In this document: piece by piece, positions 18,018 through 26,259 of the stretch
Position numbering within the stretch: the stretch's first letter is position 1
Layout: each line of letters opens with the position of its first letter
Assembly (NCBI RefSeq): GCF_001435895.1
Contig: NZ_AZFZ01000018.1
Location: forward strand, 1-44,623
DNA: 44,623 nt
DNA from: Lentilactobacillus parafarraginis DSM 18390 = JCM 14109
GTDB lineage: Bacteria; Bacillota; Bacilli; Lactobacillales; Lactobacillaceae
Direction of reading: 5' to 3'
Made by a program: the position numbers and the translations under genes
Notes under the pieces: generated by a model
What the model was told of the DNA's origin: nothing
Seen by the model: only the letters and a program-made list of their open reading frames with translations
The model's database searches: none

Positions 18018-19781
18018 TTACTCGATGTTTCCTTGTTCTTTCAGTAATTGGCCCAAAGATGGCTGTTTTGCCGGATCAATATGATACTGCTTTGCGTAGG
18101 CATCAACGGTATCCTGACCATATAGTTCAGTATCCAGTGGCATGAAGGCCGTTGCGACCGGATCGTCTTGCTTAATCTTCGCGTCGATCACGATTGGCTT
18201 CTTGTTGCCGGAAGCTTGAAGGTTCTTGATCTTTGCAAAAATGTCGTCAAGATCCTTAATACTCTTGGCGGTAAAGCCAATAGCGCCAAGGCCTTCACCA
18301 ACTTTAGCCCAGTCAGCATCGGTTAAATCAACCCCGTAGAAGTGCTGCTTGGTTTCCATTTGTTCGTACCAGATAAATCCAAATCGGTCATTTGAAAATA
18401 CGACGTTGATGACCGGCAGGCCGTATCGCGCTTCGGTAATAATGTCTTGTGAAACCATTGAGAAGCCACCATCACCGGAGAGCGACCATGCTTGGCCTTC
18501 GGGAACGCTGAGGGCCCCTGCCAGGCCACCGGGAACCCCAAAGCCCATCGTTGCAAACAGACCGGAAATCGCAAACCGCTGATTCTGATTAACCGGAACC
18601 CCGCGAACACCCCATTCGGAAACGTTGCCGGTGTCAACGGCAAAGGTGTCGTTCGGACCGGACAATTCTGCCACTTTTTTAGTGACCAACTCAGGATTCA
18701 AGCCGTCGCTGTCATCATTGGCCAACTCGTCCAGCCAAGCATCCCAGTTCTTTTTATTCGTTTGGTTAGCAGCCAACCAGCCATTATCGTCCGAACGCGT
18801 TTCCCCGGTTGCGATCACGGCTTCCAGGTAAGCCTTGGCGTCTGAAATAACTGAATAATCAACGTCAACTGTCTTGCCAATATCAAACGGATTGTTATTA
18901 ACCTGAATAATCTTGACGTCCTTTGGCCAGAACTGGGCAAATGGAAATTCGGATGCCAAGAACAGAATCAAATCAGTCTGCTGAAGCGCTTCAAAAGCCG
19001 ACTTAGTTCCAAGGCGGCCAAAGGTTCCGATGGCGTTAGGATGGTCCGTACTGATGACACCAGTTGCTGGAACGGTGTTAATCACCGGAATGTTAAACTG
19101 CTCAGAGAACTTGGTCAGCGTATCGCGGGCGCCCAATAAGCCCCGCCCAGCGTAGATCAAGGGGTGCTGGGCATTCTTAATTAATTCAACGGTTTCACTG
19201 ACCACTTTAGGATCAATTTGTTGGGTAAAGTCATTTTTGACGGTCTTGGGTGTCTTCGACGGCTCGTAGTCAATTTCCTTAGCAGTCAAATCTTCTGGCA
19301 GGACAACAACGGCCACGCCACTTTGACGATAGGCTTCTCGAATTGCAGTATTAATCACGTATGGAATCTGTTCGGCAGTCGTAACCGTCCGATTAAACAC
19401 AGAAACGTCAGCAAACATTGGATCTTCATCCATCTCTTGGAAGTAATTCGTGTTCATCACTGATTGGCCAACTTGACCAATTAATGCCAAGACTGGCACG
19501 TGATCCATTTTGGCATCGTAAAGGCCGTTGAAAAGGTGCGTTGCGCCGGGGCCGGCTGAACCAAAGGCAACCCCGATTTTGCCGGTAAACTTCGCATCAG
19601 CAGATGCCGCAATCGCGCCAACTTCTTCGTGGCGAACCTGGATATACTTAACCTTATCTCGTTCCAGATATAATCCTTCAACGGTATGATTAATGGAGCC
19701 GCCGGGAATTCCGTACACGTGATCAACGTCCCAGTCTTCCAATACCTTTACTAACGCTTGGCCTGCAATCATCTTTGTCAT
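18018..19781 (-). CDS. pox: pyruvate oxidase (acetyl-phosphate forming)
   Basis: 587 residues, the usual length for lactobacillar Pox. It converts pyruvate, phosphate and O2 to acetyl phosphate, CO2 and H2O2 using ThDP, FAD and Mg. Visible are the ThDP-activating Glu in VRHEEVGA (about residue 52-53), the flavin-domain region and the ThDP/Mg motif beginning GDGGFSM and ending SNDRFGF. Start at ATG 19781 with GGAG 8 bases upstream; a TTG just before it is not needed. The leader has a cre-like site inside a 9-bp inverted repeat, consistent with known carbon repression of lactobacillar pox genes. Acetolactate synthase is the main alternative, less likely from the N-terminal half. Confidence 0.9.
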   Translation of the reverse strand: MTKMIAGQALVKVLEDWDVDHVYGIPGGSINHTVEGLYLERDKVKYIQVRHEEVGAIAASADAKFTGKIGVAFGSAGPGATHLFNGLYDAKMDHVPVLALIGQVGQSVMNTNYFQEMDEDPMFADVSVFNRTVTTAEQIPYVINTAIREAYRQSGVAVVVLPEDLTAKEIDYEPSKTPKTVKNDFTQQIDPKVVSETVELIKNAQHPLIYAGRGLLGARDTLTKFSEQFNIPVINTVPATGVISTDHPNAIGTFGRLGTKSAFEALQQTDLILFLASEFPFAQFWPKDVKIIQVNNNPFDIGKTVDVDYSVISDAKAYLEAVIATGETRSDDNGWLAANQTNKKNWDAWLDELANDDSDGLNPELVTKKVAELSGPNDTFAVDTGNVSEWGVRGVPVNQNQRFAISGLFATMGFGVPGGLAGALSVPEGQAWSLSGDGGFSMVSQDIITEARYGLPVINVVFSNDRFGFIWYEQMETKQHFYGVDLTDADWAKVGEGLGAIGFTAKSIKDLDDIFAKIKNLQASGNKKPIVIDAKIKQDDPVATAFMPLDTELYGQDTVDAYAKQYHIDPAKQPSLGQLLKEQGNIE

Positions 19782-19800
19782 CAAAAAGTCTCCTTCACTG

Positions 19801-19867
19801 AGTAAGAATAAGCGGTTACATTCTTACTGATTAATTGTTTATAGTTAAAAGTATAGCCGCTGAACAA
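19801..19867 (-). promoter_or_regulatory. pox promoter with palindromic operator and cre
   Basis: Minus strand: -35 TTGTTC (19867-19862), 18 bases, -10 TATAAA (19843-19838). Downstream, AGTAAGAAT (19801-19809) and ATTCTTACT (19820-19828) form a perfect 9-bp inverted repeat around a 10-base core. The cre-like ATGTAACCGCTTATT (one mismatch) spans 19821-19807, so two regulators could overlap in the early transcribed region. Confidence 0.65.
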
Positions 19868-19931
19868 TAAATTTCTAGCATTTACACTTACTAATAGATA
19901 GTGACTGATTGAGCAAAACCAATTTTCAATC

Positions 19932-19971
19932 AAAAAAGCTCACGCTAACTAAATTGATTGTTAGCGCGAGC
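19932..19971 (-). terminator. rho-independent terminator of the alpha/beta hydrolase gene
   Basis: Minus strand GCTCGCGCTAAC pairs with GTTAGCGTGAGC and is followed by TTTTTT, 13 bases past the stop. Confidence 0.85.
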
Positions 19972-19983
19972 CGACTGGAGATT

Positions 19984-20946
19984 TTAATGATTTGACACTT
20001 TTTCCGGTTCAATAAAGTACGTTTTCAAGAAGGCGGTAATCCGTTGGCGATAGGCCTCTGGATTATACCAAAAGCTCTCAGCATGAGTGGCATTTTTTAC
20101 CACCCACAACTGCTTGGGCGCGCGAGTAGCTCGATAGTTCTCATACGCCATTGACACGGGGACATAGGTATCCCGCCCCCCGTGGATAAATAGAATTGGC
20201 AGTTGATTTTTGGCTAATTGATCAGTTGAGGAAACATCGTCGAGTGAGAAACCCAGGAAGTGCCGGTTAATACCGCTTACCAGTGGCTCAACCGGATATT
20301 CTGGCAAGTGAAATTGATGTTTTAACAGGTAGGTCAATTCTTCACGGATACTGGAATAACCGCAATCTGCAATGAGGGCCTTAACCTGTGGAGGCAGCTT
20401 TTCTCCGGAAATCATTTCAACGGTTGCGCCACCCATGCTGACACCAAACAGCAGCACATCGCTATCCTCACCAACGTAACTGATCACCCGGTTAATCCAC
20501 TTCAAGTAATCTAATCGGTCCAACCAGCCAAAATTAATGTACTCGCCGGAACTTTCCCCGTGGCCCCGGTCATCGGGAACCAGCGCGTTAAAGCCCATGT
20601 CGTGAAACATTTTAACGTAATTTGCCATTGTTTCCCGATTACCTTTATAACCATGGGCAATCACCACGGTCTTGTTTGACGGCTGTTCGGCGGGAATGAA
20701 GCTGGCAACAACCTTGTTCTCGGGAGAATTTTCATTAAGCGTCCAGGTTTGCGACGGAACGTCCTTCATCCAATCGACATATCGATAATAGTCGTCCGCA
20801 TACTTTTGCTTTTCTTTAGAAGTTTCAGGAACGTAATCGACGCGCTCAAACGCGTATTTAAATAAGTGATAACTTAACATGAAGCTCCCCGCGGTCACCG
20901 CCGTCAACGGCAGCAACAACGGTTTTAAAACTGATGATCTTTTCAT
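19984..20946 (-). CDS. membrane-anchored alpha/beta hydrolase
   Basis: 320 residues. One N-terminal hydrophobic segment (about 8-28) acts as anchor or uncleaved signal. The hydrolase fold shows the oxyanion motif HGYKGN, nucleophile Ser in GVSMGG, acid Asp in GGRDTYVP and His in ATHAESF. It resembles the BAAT/YqkD-like serine hydrolases of Firmicutes, for which esterase or peptidase activity is assumed; substrate unknown. Start at 20946 because GAGG lies 10 bases upstream; the frame extends 33 codons further without a site. Divergent from the prephenate dehydratase gene. Confidence 0.85.
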   Translation of the reverse strand: MKRSSVLKPLLLPLTAVTAGSFMLSYHLFKYAFERVDYVPETSKEKQKYADDYYRYVDWMKDVPSQTWTLNENSPENKVVASFIPAEQPSNKTVVIAHGYKGNRETMANYVKMFHDMGFNALVPDDRGHGESSGEYINFGWLDRLDYLKWINRVISYVGEDSDVLLFGVSMGGATVEMISGEKLPPQVKALIADCGYSSIREELTYLLKHQFHLPEYPVEPLVSGINRHFLGFSLDDVSSTDQLAKNQLPILFIHGGRDTYVPVSMAYENYRATRAPKQLWVVKNATHAESFWYNPEAYRQRITAFLKTYFIEPEKVSNH

Positions 20947-21120
20947 TTCTAAACAACCTCTTAAGTGCGCTGAATGGGGTCTCTCTAGCCCGCCATCAGC
21001 TGGAATAAATATTGACTGATAGATAATAATTTGTGTGTTATTCATTATAACGGTTTAAGCGTGATTGTGGGATTATTTAAACAAACCATAACAACTTTAA
21101 AAACCGGTTTTCAAAACCAC

Positions 21121-21182
21121 AAACGATCTTCCCAGTCATCAGTCACAGGACATGCTGGACTAATGACCGAAAAGATCGTTTT
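21121..21182. repeat. long imperfect hairpin between divergent genes
   Basis: AAACGATCTT-CCCAGTCATCAGTC (21121-21144) pairs with GGACTAATGACCG-AAAAGATCGTTT (21157-21181) with a few mismatches, about 24 bp around a 12-base loop. It lies 109 bases before the prephenate dehydratase start and is followed by TTTTC, not a long T run. It could be a leader attenuator, a weak terminator or an operator; it lacks T-box sequences. Confidence 0.6.
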
Positions 21183-21290
21183 CGCGTCATTTTATTAGTA
21201 TTTCTAATGAAAAGAGCCAATCTTTTATGAGATAATTATTTGAAGCTAAGTACTCGTCATTTTATAAAGCTACTTTTAGGAGATAAATTA

Positions 21291-22133
21291 ATGAAATTTT
21301 CCGTTCTTGGTCCAGAAGGAACCTTCGCTGACGCAGCCGCAAAAGCGTATTTAAAAACCCAGCCATATACCGATGTTCAATTTGACTACCACCCCACTTT
21401 TGATCAGGTTTATCAATCTGTTTTCGGCGATAATATTGGGTTACTACCCTTGGAAAACCAGCTTGACGGTTATGTGTCCGCAACGCTTCAACGTTTGCAG
21501 GTTGCCGACGTTACGGAAATCGGCGAAATCACGGTCCCAGTTAATTTTGGACTGGTCGCAAACGCTCATCAACTAAGTGATATTAAGCGCATCTATGTTC
21601 AATTTAAAACCGAGGGGCAGTGCCAAAAACTATTGCAAAAATTGCCAACCGCTCAGATCATCACGACCTCTTCCAACATGGTCTCCGCTAGAAAGTTTCA
21701 GGACGGGCTTGCCGGGGACGCCGCGATTATTCCTCAGTCACAAATGGCCAACCAATCAGCCAAGTTGAAATTGGATAACGTGGCCGACCAGGATGATAAC
21801 AATACCCGGTTTGTGATTTTCAAAAACCAACCAGCAAATTTGGAACAACTCGCAAACCTGCAATTAACAACCAACCAGTTCAAGGCACCGTTCTTCGTGA
21901 CTCCAGCTATGAATGATAAACCAGGGACACTCTACGAGATTCTTGGCCATTTTGCCCGGGTAAACCTGAACTTAATTACCTTAATGTCATTACCAGCGAA
22001 AAGCCAGCTCGGTGAATATTCATTTTACATCGAAATTTCGGGAACGCGTGATCAACAGGAGGTTATCTTCACAACCCTTCGCGAAATGACGGCAATGTAT
22101 AATATCCACTTACTTGGTTTTTACGCCGACTAA
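21291..22133 (+). CDS. pheA: prephenate dehydratase
   Basis: 280 residues. It converts prephenate to phenylpyruvate in phenylalanine synthesis. The catalytic domain (about 1-180) opens FSVLGPEGTF, has LPLENQLDGY and the key NTRF motif. A C-terminal ACT domain (about 200-280) follows. The ACT Phe-binding motif usually read as ESRP is replaced by MSLP here, so feedback inhibition may be altered. Start at 21291 with AGGAG 8 bases upstream. The stop is only 6 bases from the convergent panE-like stop, and no terminator is visible between them. Confidence 0.92.
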   Translation: MKFSVLGPEGTFADAAAKAYLKTQPYTDVQFDYHPTFDQVYQSVFGDNIGLLPLENQLDGYVSATLQRLQVADVTEIGEITVPVNFGLVANAHQLSDIKRIYVQFKTEGQCQKLLQKLPTAQIITTSSNMVSARKFQDGLAGDAAIIPQSQMANQSAKLKLDNVADQDDNNTRFVIFKNQPANLEQLANLQLTTNQFKAPFFVTPAMNDKPGTLYEILGHFARVNLNLITLMSLPAKSQLGEYSFYIEISGTRDQQEVIFTTLREMTAMYNIHLLGFYAD

Positions 22134-22139
22134 CAACTA

Positions 22140-23138
22140 TTAAGCGGTTTGGCGCTGAAGGTCAGCTTGCTTTTCAGCAGCCCGTTTCTTGGCTTCATTC
22201 TGCCGATGGTATTCAGCCAAATGAACCGCCTGGGTAACAAACAAGTGGGTTGCGGCCTCATAGTGATATTTCCGACCCAAATCGGCAATGTAACCATTGA
22301 TGTAGTCAACTTCAGTTGGACGATCCTTGATCATGTCTTGGTACATGGATGGGTAGTGTAACGGCATATCAATCCGGGTGTTATGGTCAAGGGCGGCCAT
22401 TTCTTCATCCCGGCTTGAAACCAAATGAATCCCCGCCCGGGCACAAATATCATAGGCCTCATCGATTAACTGCCGACCCATTTGATAAGCGCCCTTGAAG
22501 TTACCGAATTCGCCCATCGGAATTTCAAACATGGTGCAAATCGTATTAATAACGGAATTAAATATTACCTTGGTCATCAATGTGCCGGTGAAGTCATCGG
22601 TTAACGTTGGGTTCATTTGGGCTTTTTGAAGTTCATCAAAGAGACGGTGGCACATTTCATCCGGCTTTTCATTCAGTGGGCACATGTTCATCATGCCGGC
22701 ACCCCGTTTGCCCATGAAATCAACCTCACCTGGGCCAGGAAGAACCGTCGCGATCAATGCAGTCCCACCAATGATTTTGTCATCGGCAAAGTACTTTTGG
22801 AGCTTTTCAATGTGCCCCATGCCATTCATACAGGTAAAGGCGTATTGCCGGTCGTTGAAGAAGTGCGAACACCGCTTCAAGTAGTCGGCTAACTGCATCT
22901 GCTTAACAAAGAAAATCAGCATATCAGGATCACCGTCGTAACTTTCCGGCGTTTCTAATTTGATTTTCGTTAAATGACGATCCTTATGATCCCGCATGAC
23001 GTATACGCCACCTTGTTCGCGAATCTTGTCAATATGCGGTTGCCAAGTATCGATAAAGGTAACGTCATTTCCAGCCTCTTGAAGTAAAATTCCATAGCGA
23101 AGTCCCATTGCACCGGCACCAATCATTGCAAATTTCAT
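22140..23138 (-). CDS. ketopantoate reductase (PanE/ApbA) family 2-hydroxyacid dehydrogenase
   Basis: 332 residues. N-terminal Rossmann motif GAGAMG (about 7-12). The catalytic pattern of PanE is present: Lys and Asn in LMTKVIFNSVINT and Ser/Glu in the SMYQDMIKDRPTEVD stretch. The family reduces 2-dehydropantoate with NADPH, but lactic acid bacterial homologues also interconvert branched-chain 2-keto and 2-hydroxy acids. GGAGAG lies 8 bases before the ATG at 23138. A Val-codon T-box precedes it, so its true job is probably linked to valine or its keto acid 2-ketoisovalerate rather than only to pantothenate. No panB or panC gene is near. Confidence 0.85.
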   Translation of the reverse strand: MKFAMIGAGAMGLRYGILLQEAGNDVTFIDTWQPHIDKIREQGGVYVMRDHKDRHLTKIKLETPESYDGDPDMLIFFVKQMQLADYLKRCSHFFNDRQYAFTCMNGMGHIEKLQKYFADDKIIGGTALIATVLPGPGEVDFMGKRGAGMMNMCPLNEKPDEMCHRLFDELQKAQMNPTLTDDFTGTLMTKVIFNSVINTICTMFEIPMGEFGNFKGAYQMGRQLIDEAYDICARAGIHLVSSRDEEMAALDHNTRIDMPLHYPSMYQDMIKDRPTEVDYINGYIADLGRKYHYEAATHLFVTQAVHLAEYHRQNEAKKRAAEKQADLQRQTA

Positions 23139-23198
23139 AAATATCACTCTCCACATTCCAAATTTTTGCTACATGTCAATAATCAATAAAATTTCGAT

Positions 23199-23470
23199 TA
23201 AAAAAGCGCCCTCGGTCTTTCTTCAAGACCAAGGGCGCTTTCACACGGTACCACCTTAATTTACAGTTTGTTCACACAAACTGTCTCATCATGTACGGCT
23301 GATTTAACTCAACGATACACTGGCACGTTAAGGTGTGCACACCGCAAATACTCATTGCTTCGCATTCACTGCTCGGAGGCTACTTTCGCTTCTCAAATCG
23401 TTATCCCTTTCCACTTAACGGGACTCCCTATCACGATTATTCGAAGTTACTCTCCTCTTCATCGCATTTT
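23199..23470 (-). promoter_or_regulatory. T-box riboswitch, probable Val (GTA) specifier, controlling the panE-like gene
   Basis: Minus-strand leader. Stem I: AGTAACTTC opposite GAAGCGAAAGTAGCC; the GAA-N-codon pattern reads GTA (23383-23381). Base helix GGAG/CTCC. Distal loop CGTTAAGTGGAAAGG. T-box AAGGTGGTACCGTGTGAAAG (near 23257-23238). The terminator GCGCCCTTGGTC/GACCGAGGGCGC is followed by TTTTTTAAT. Confidence 0.92.
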
Positions 23471-23495
23471 CTAATCGAAATTTTAATGTGACTAT

Positions 23496-23524
23496 AATCT
23501 AACGCACAGAATTCTAATTGTCAA
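23496..23524 (-). promoter_or_regulatory. promoter of the Val T-box transcript
   Basis: Minus strand TTGACA (23524-23519), 17 bases, TAGATT (23501-23496). An overlapping TATAGT at 23496-23491 is an alternative -10. Confidence 0.65.
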
Positions 23525-23550
23525 CACAAATTTTGAAATTTGTTTTTAAT

Positions 23551-24369
23551 CTACTTGTTCGTGATGTTCTCGCCAAAGTACTTCTGAGATAATTTGGCAA
23601 GCGTGCCATCTTTGCGTAACTGTTGCAGAACCTTATTAAATTTAGCTTGGAGCTTCGTATCCTTCTTGTTAAACATTGCGGAGATGTGAACCGGTTCGGC
23701 TTGGGAATCTGAAACTTGGTGATAGTCCAATCCCTTGGTCGAATTACTCTTAGCGTAAGCGTACCAAGCTTCACGAGCATTGATGGTGCCCTTTACCCGA
23801 CCCTGACGAATTAATGCCAAGCTCGTGGTGAAATCTCCTGACGGTACCGTTTTCGCACCTAATTTCTTTGCGAGAGCTTCGTTATTGGTGCCAGTCCCCT
23901 CGGCCAATTTTTGGCCCTTAACATCCGCCAGCTTGTTAATCGTCTTATCGCCGGACTTAGTAATCAACGCATAGCGTGAATAAATGTATGGAGTGGAGAA
24001 GATATAGGACTTTTTCCGTTCTGGCGTTTCAGCAATGTTATTGAGAACCACGTCGTACTTGCTGCTTCCCAAGCCGGCAATTAAGCTGTCCCACTTAGTC
24101 GGAACAAAATTGGCCTTTAAGTTCATCTTCTTGGCAACCGCCTTGCTCAAATCAACTTCAAATCCGGTTAACTTGCCATCCTTACGATATGAGTATGGCG
24201 CATACGTGCCCTCCAGACCAACCGTGAGCTGCTTGGACTGTTTGAGTTCCGAAGTATAGTTTCCCTTGCTTGATGAACTATTTGAACCACAAGCCGTCAA
24301 TAATAGCCCCACTGTAACGACCCCTGCGGCGAGTACTAACCGTTTAAAACCTCTAACTGTTGTCTTCAT
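23551..24369 (-). CDS. amino acid ABC transporter substrate-binding lipoprotein (cystine/methionine-sulfur type)
   Basis: 272 residues. Lipobox LLTAC (Cys27) followed by a Ser-rich spacer, then a SBP_bac_3 domain: LTVGLEGTYAPYSYRKDGKLTGFEVDL and the YIFSTPYIYSRYAL hinge. The TcyA/FliY-like sequence suggests cystine or a related sulfur amino acid as ligand. Third gene of permease-ATPase-SBP; 2 bases separate it from the ATPase gene. GGAGGAG precedes ATG. The Met T-box at the head of the operon supports a sulfur amino acid substrate over other polar amino acids. Confidence 0.85.
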   Translation of the reverse strand: MKTTVRGFKRLVLAAGVVTVGLLLTACGSNSSSSKGNYTSELKQSKQLTVGLEGTYAPYSYRKDGKLTGFEVDLSKAVAKKMNLKANFVPTKWDSLIAGLGSSKYDVVLNNIAETPERKKSYIFSTPYIYSRYALITKSGDKTINKLADVKGQKLAEGTGTNNEALAKKLGAKTVPSGDFTTSLALIRQGRVKGTINAREAWYAYAKSNSTKGLDYHQVSDSQAEPVHISAMFNKKDTKLQAKFNKVLQQLRKDGTLAKLSQKYFGENITNK

Positions 24370-24371
24370 TT

Positions 24372-25121
24372 TTACTCCTCCAAATCTGAAAATGTCATCG
24401 CTGAAATAAAATCTAAAATTCGCTGATTGTCCGTCCCAAAGAAATCAGGTTCCGACCCATCAAACAGAATTTTACCATCTTCCACAAATATAATCTTATC
24501 GGCGACCTGCTTCGCAAATGCCAAGTTATGGGTCACAATAATCATCGACTGCTTTTCCTTGGCAATCTGCAGCAAAACTTTTAACACTTCTAATTCCAAC
24601 TCAGGATCCAACGCACTAGTCGGTTCATCAAGGAAAATGTACTCAGGATGCATCGCTAGGGATCTGGCAATCGCAACTCGTTGCGCCTGACCGCCGGAAA
24701 GCTGAGCTGGATACACATCGGCCTTTTCAGCAAGCCCCACCTTGGCTAGAAGTTCAGCCGCTTCTTTTTTAGCAGTCGCCCGATCCTTATGAAGGACATA
24801 GATCGGCCCCTCCATCACATTTTTAATAACTGATAAATGCGGAAATAGATTGTATCCCTGAAACACCATCTCGGTTTGCCGACGGATATTAAGAATCGTT
24901 GAACTGGAAACCGGCTTTGAAAGATCAATATCCAAATCATCGAAGTGATAATGACCGGATTCTGGTTTCTCAAGAAAATTTAATGATCGCAGCAACGTTG
25001 ATTTACCCGAACCCGATGGGCCGACAATCACAGTTGTCTTATTTTCTGGAAAGGTTGTTGAAATATGGTCAAGTGCTTGGTGGTTTCCGAAAGTTTTCGT
25101 TAGGTTTTCGATTTTTAACAT
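24372..25121 (-). CDS. amino acid ABC transporter ATP-binding protein
   Basis: 249 residues. Walker A GPSGSGKST, signature LSGGQAQR, Walker B YIFLDEPTSALDP and switch His in VTHN. It belongs to the polar amino acid (GlnQ/TcyC) ATPase group. AGGAGG lies 5 bases before ATG, and the gene is 9 bases after the permease stop, so the two are co-translated. It powers the importer formed with the permease and lipoprotein on either side. Confidence 0.93.
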   Translation of the reverse strand: MLKIENLTKTFGNHQALDHISTTFPENKTTVIVGPSGSGKSTLLRSLNFLEKPESGHYHFDDLDIDLSKPVSSSTILNIRRQTEMVFQGYNLFPHLSVIKNVMEGPIYVLHKDRATAKKEAAELLAKVGLAEKADVYPAQLSGGQAQRVAIARSLAMHPEYIFLDEPTSALDPELELEVLKVLLQIAKEKQSMIIVTHNLAFAKQVADKIIFVEDGKILFDGSEPDFFGTDNQRILDFISAMTFSDLEE

Positions 25122-25130
25122 GGCTTCCTC

Positions 25131-25832
25131 CTATTCAGCACTTGTTGTAACATAACGGGATGTGACCTTTTCCAAGTATCCCTGCAGCCAGGTTAATACC
25201 GTACAGAAAATGGCGTAATAGACGGCAACCAAGCTGTACATGACCAGTGGTTGATAGTTTTGCGCGGCAATTTGCTGACTCACTTCAAACATTTCAACAA
25301 TCGTAATCGAAGCCGCCAGCGAAGTATCCTTAACCAAGCTAATAAAGCTGTTGGCTAATGGCGGCAGTGAAATGCGAATTGCTTGTGGTAAAATAATGCG
25401 GCGCAACACAACCGTTTTGGTCATCCCAATTGAATAAGCCGCTTCCCACTGGCCCTCCGGGATCGACAAGATCGATGCCCGAATGGTTTCTGAACAATAG
25501 GCCCCGGTGTTCAGTGAGAAGGTAATAATTCCGGCAATTACCGGGTTTAACTGAATCCCGTTCGGAAAGATCCCCTGAATTTTCAGGTATGGCAGTCCAA
25601 AATAGACGATAAATAACTGGACCAGCAAGGGCGTACTTCGAAATAGCCAAACATAGAAGCGAAAGATTGCTTTTAATATATAGAAGAAACCTTTTTTAGA
25701 TGATAGCCGAACCAAGGCCGTGATCAGTGCGATTACCAACCCGATAATGAATGAAATGATGGCGATTGGAATCGTATATTTAAACCCCGCCGCCAATAGT
25801 TGAGGCGTTGAGCTTTGAATAATGTGCCACAT
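25131..25832 (-). CDS. amino acid ABC transporter permease
   Basis: 233 residues of the HisM/TcyB family with about five membrane helices. The cytoplasmic EAA loop is visible as EAAYSIGMTKTVVLRRIILPQA. A strong AAGGAGG site precedes ATG 25832. First gene after the Met T-box leader. With the ATPase and lipoprotein genes it makes a complete importer, probably for cystine or another sulfur amino acid. Confidence 0.92.
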   Translation of the reverse strand: MWHIIQSSTPQLLAAGFKYTIPIAIISFIIGLVIALITALVRLSSKKGFFYILKAIFRFYVWLFRSTPLLVQLFIVYFGLPYLKIQGIFPNGIQLNPVIAGIITFSLNTGAYCSETIRASILSIPEGQWEAAYSIGMTKTVVLRRIILPQAIRISLPPLANSFISLVKDTSLAASITIVEMFEVSQQIAAQNYQPLVMYSLVAVYYAIFCTVLTWLQGYLEKVTSRYVTTSAE

Positions 25833-25924
25833 AGAATTGAAACCTCCTTTATGTATCGATAAATGACTGCTAACAACATTTTGATCGTTGTCATTTGGGC
25901 TAATCCGTAACTAGTATAGTAGCA

Positions 25925-26200
25925 TAAAAAAGACGTACCCTTACACTTAATGCGTAAAGGGACGACTCTATTAGCCGCGTTACCACCCTATTTTGTATCA
26001 ACGTTGCCATTGACACCTTAAGACACGATCATGTCCGGAATGGTATCGTGATTCCCACGTATCGCGAGCTTGCACCCTTGATAAATTGCTCCGAGCTCAT
26101 CTTCAAGCAAGGCCCCAGTCATCTTTTCACTTACCGATGATCTCTGTCTCAACAGGCATTACTTTACTCTTCTCATCAACGCACTTTCTTTATACACAGA
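25925..26200 (-). promoter_or_regulatory. T-box riboswitch, probable Met (ATG) specifier, controlling the amino acid ABC importer
   Basis: Minus-strand leader. GAAGAGTAAAGTAATGCC pairs across with GGCCTTGCTTGAAGATGAGC; GAA-N-codon reads ATG (26100-26098). Distal loop CGGTAAGTGAAAAG. T-box ATAGGGTGGTAACGCGG (about 25991-25975). The terminator stem AGTCGTCCCTTTACGC/GTGTAAGGGTACGTCT is followed by TTTTTT. Confidence 0.9.
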
Positions 26201-26203
26201 GAG

Positions 26204-26233
26204 ATACTAACAGTTTTATAGTGGCGGTGTCAA
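26204..26233 (-). promoter_or_regulatory. promoter of the importer T-box transcript
   Basis: Minus strand TTGACA (26233-26228), 18 bases, TAGTAT (26209-26204), just upstream of the T-box stem I. It sits only about 27 bases past the stop of the GNAT gene. Confidence 0.6.
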
Positions 26234-26259
26234 GATTCGACAGACACTTTGTGTATTTT

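Noticed and set aside
23524-23546. Palindrome ACAAATTT-AAATTTGT as terminator of the cystine-type SBP gene
   Set aside because: AT-only stem without a T run on the minus strand; it is too weak to call, though it lies next to the Val T-box promoter.
26110-26160. Reading the importer T-box specifier from GTGAAAAGATG as Arg (AGA)
   Set aside because: Alignment with the other leaders shows this sequence is the distal loop of stem I; the true loop-E strand is GAAGATGAGC further 3'.
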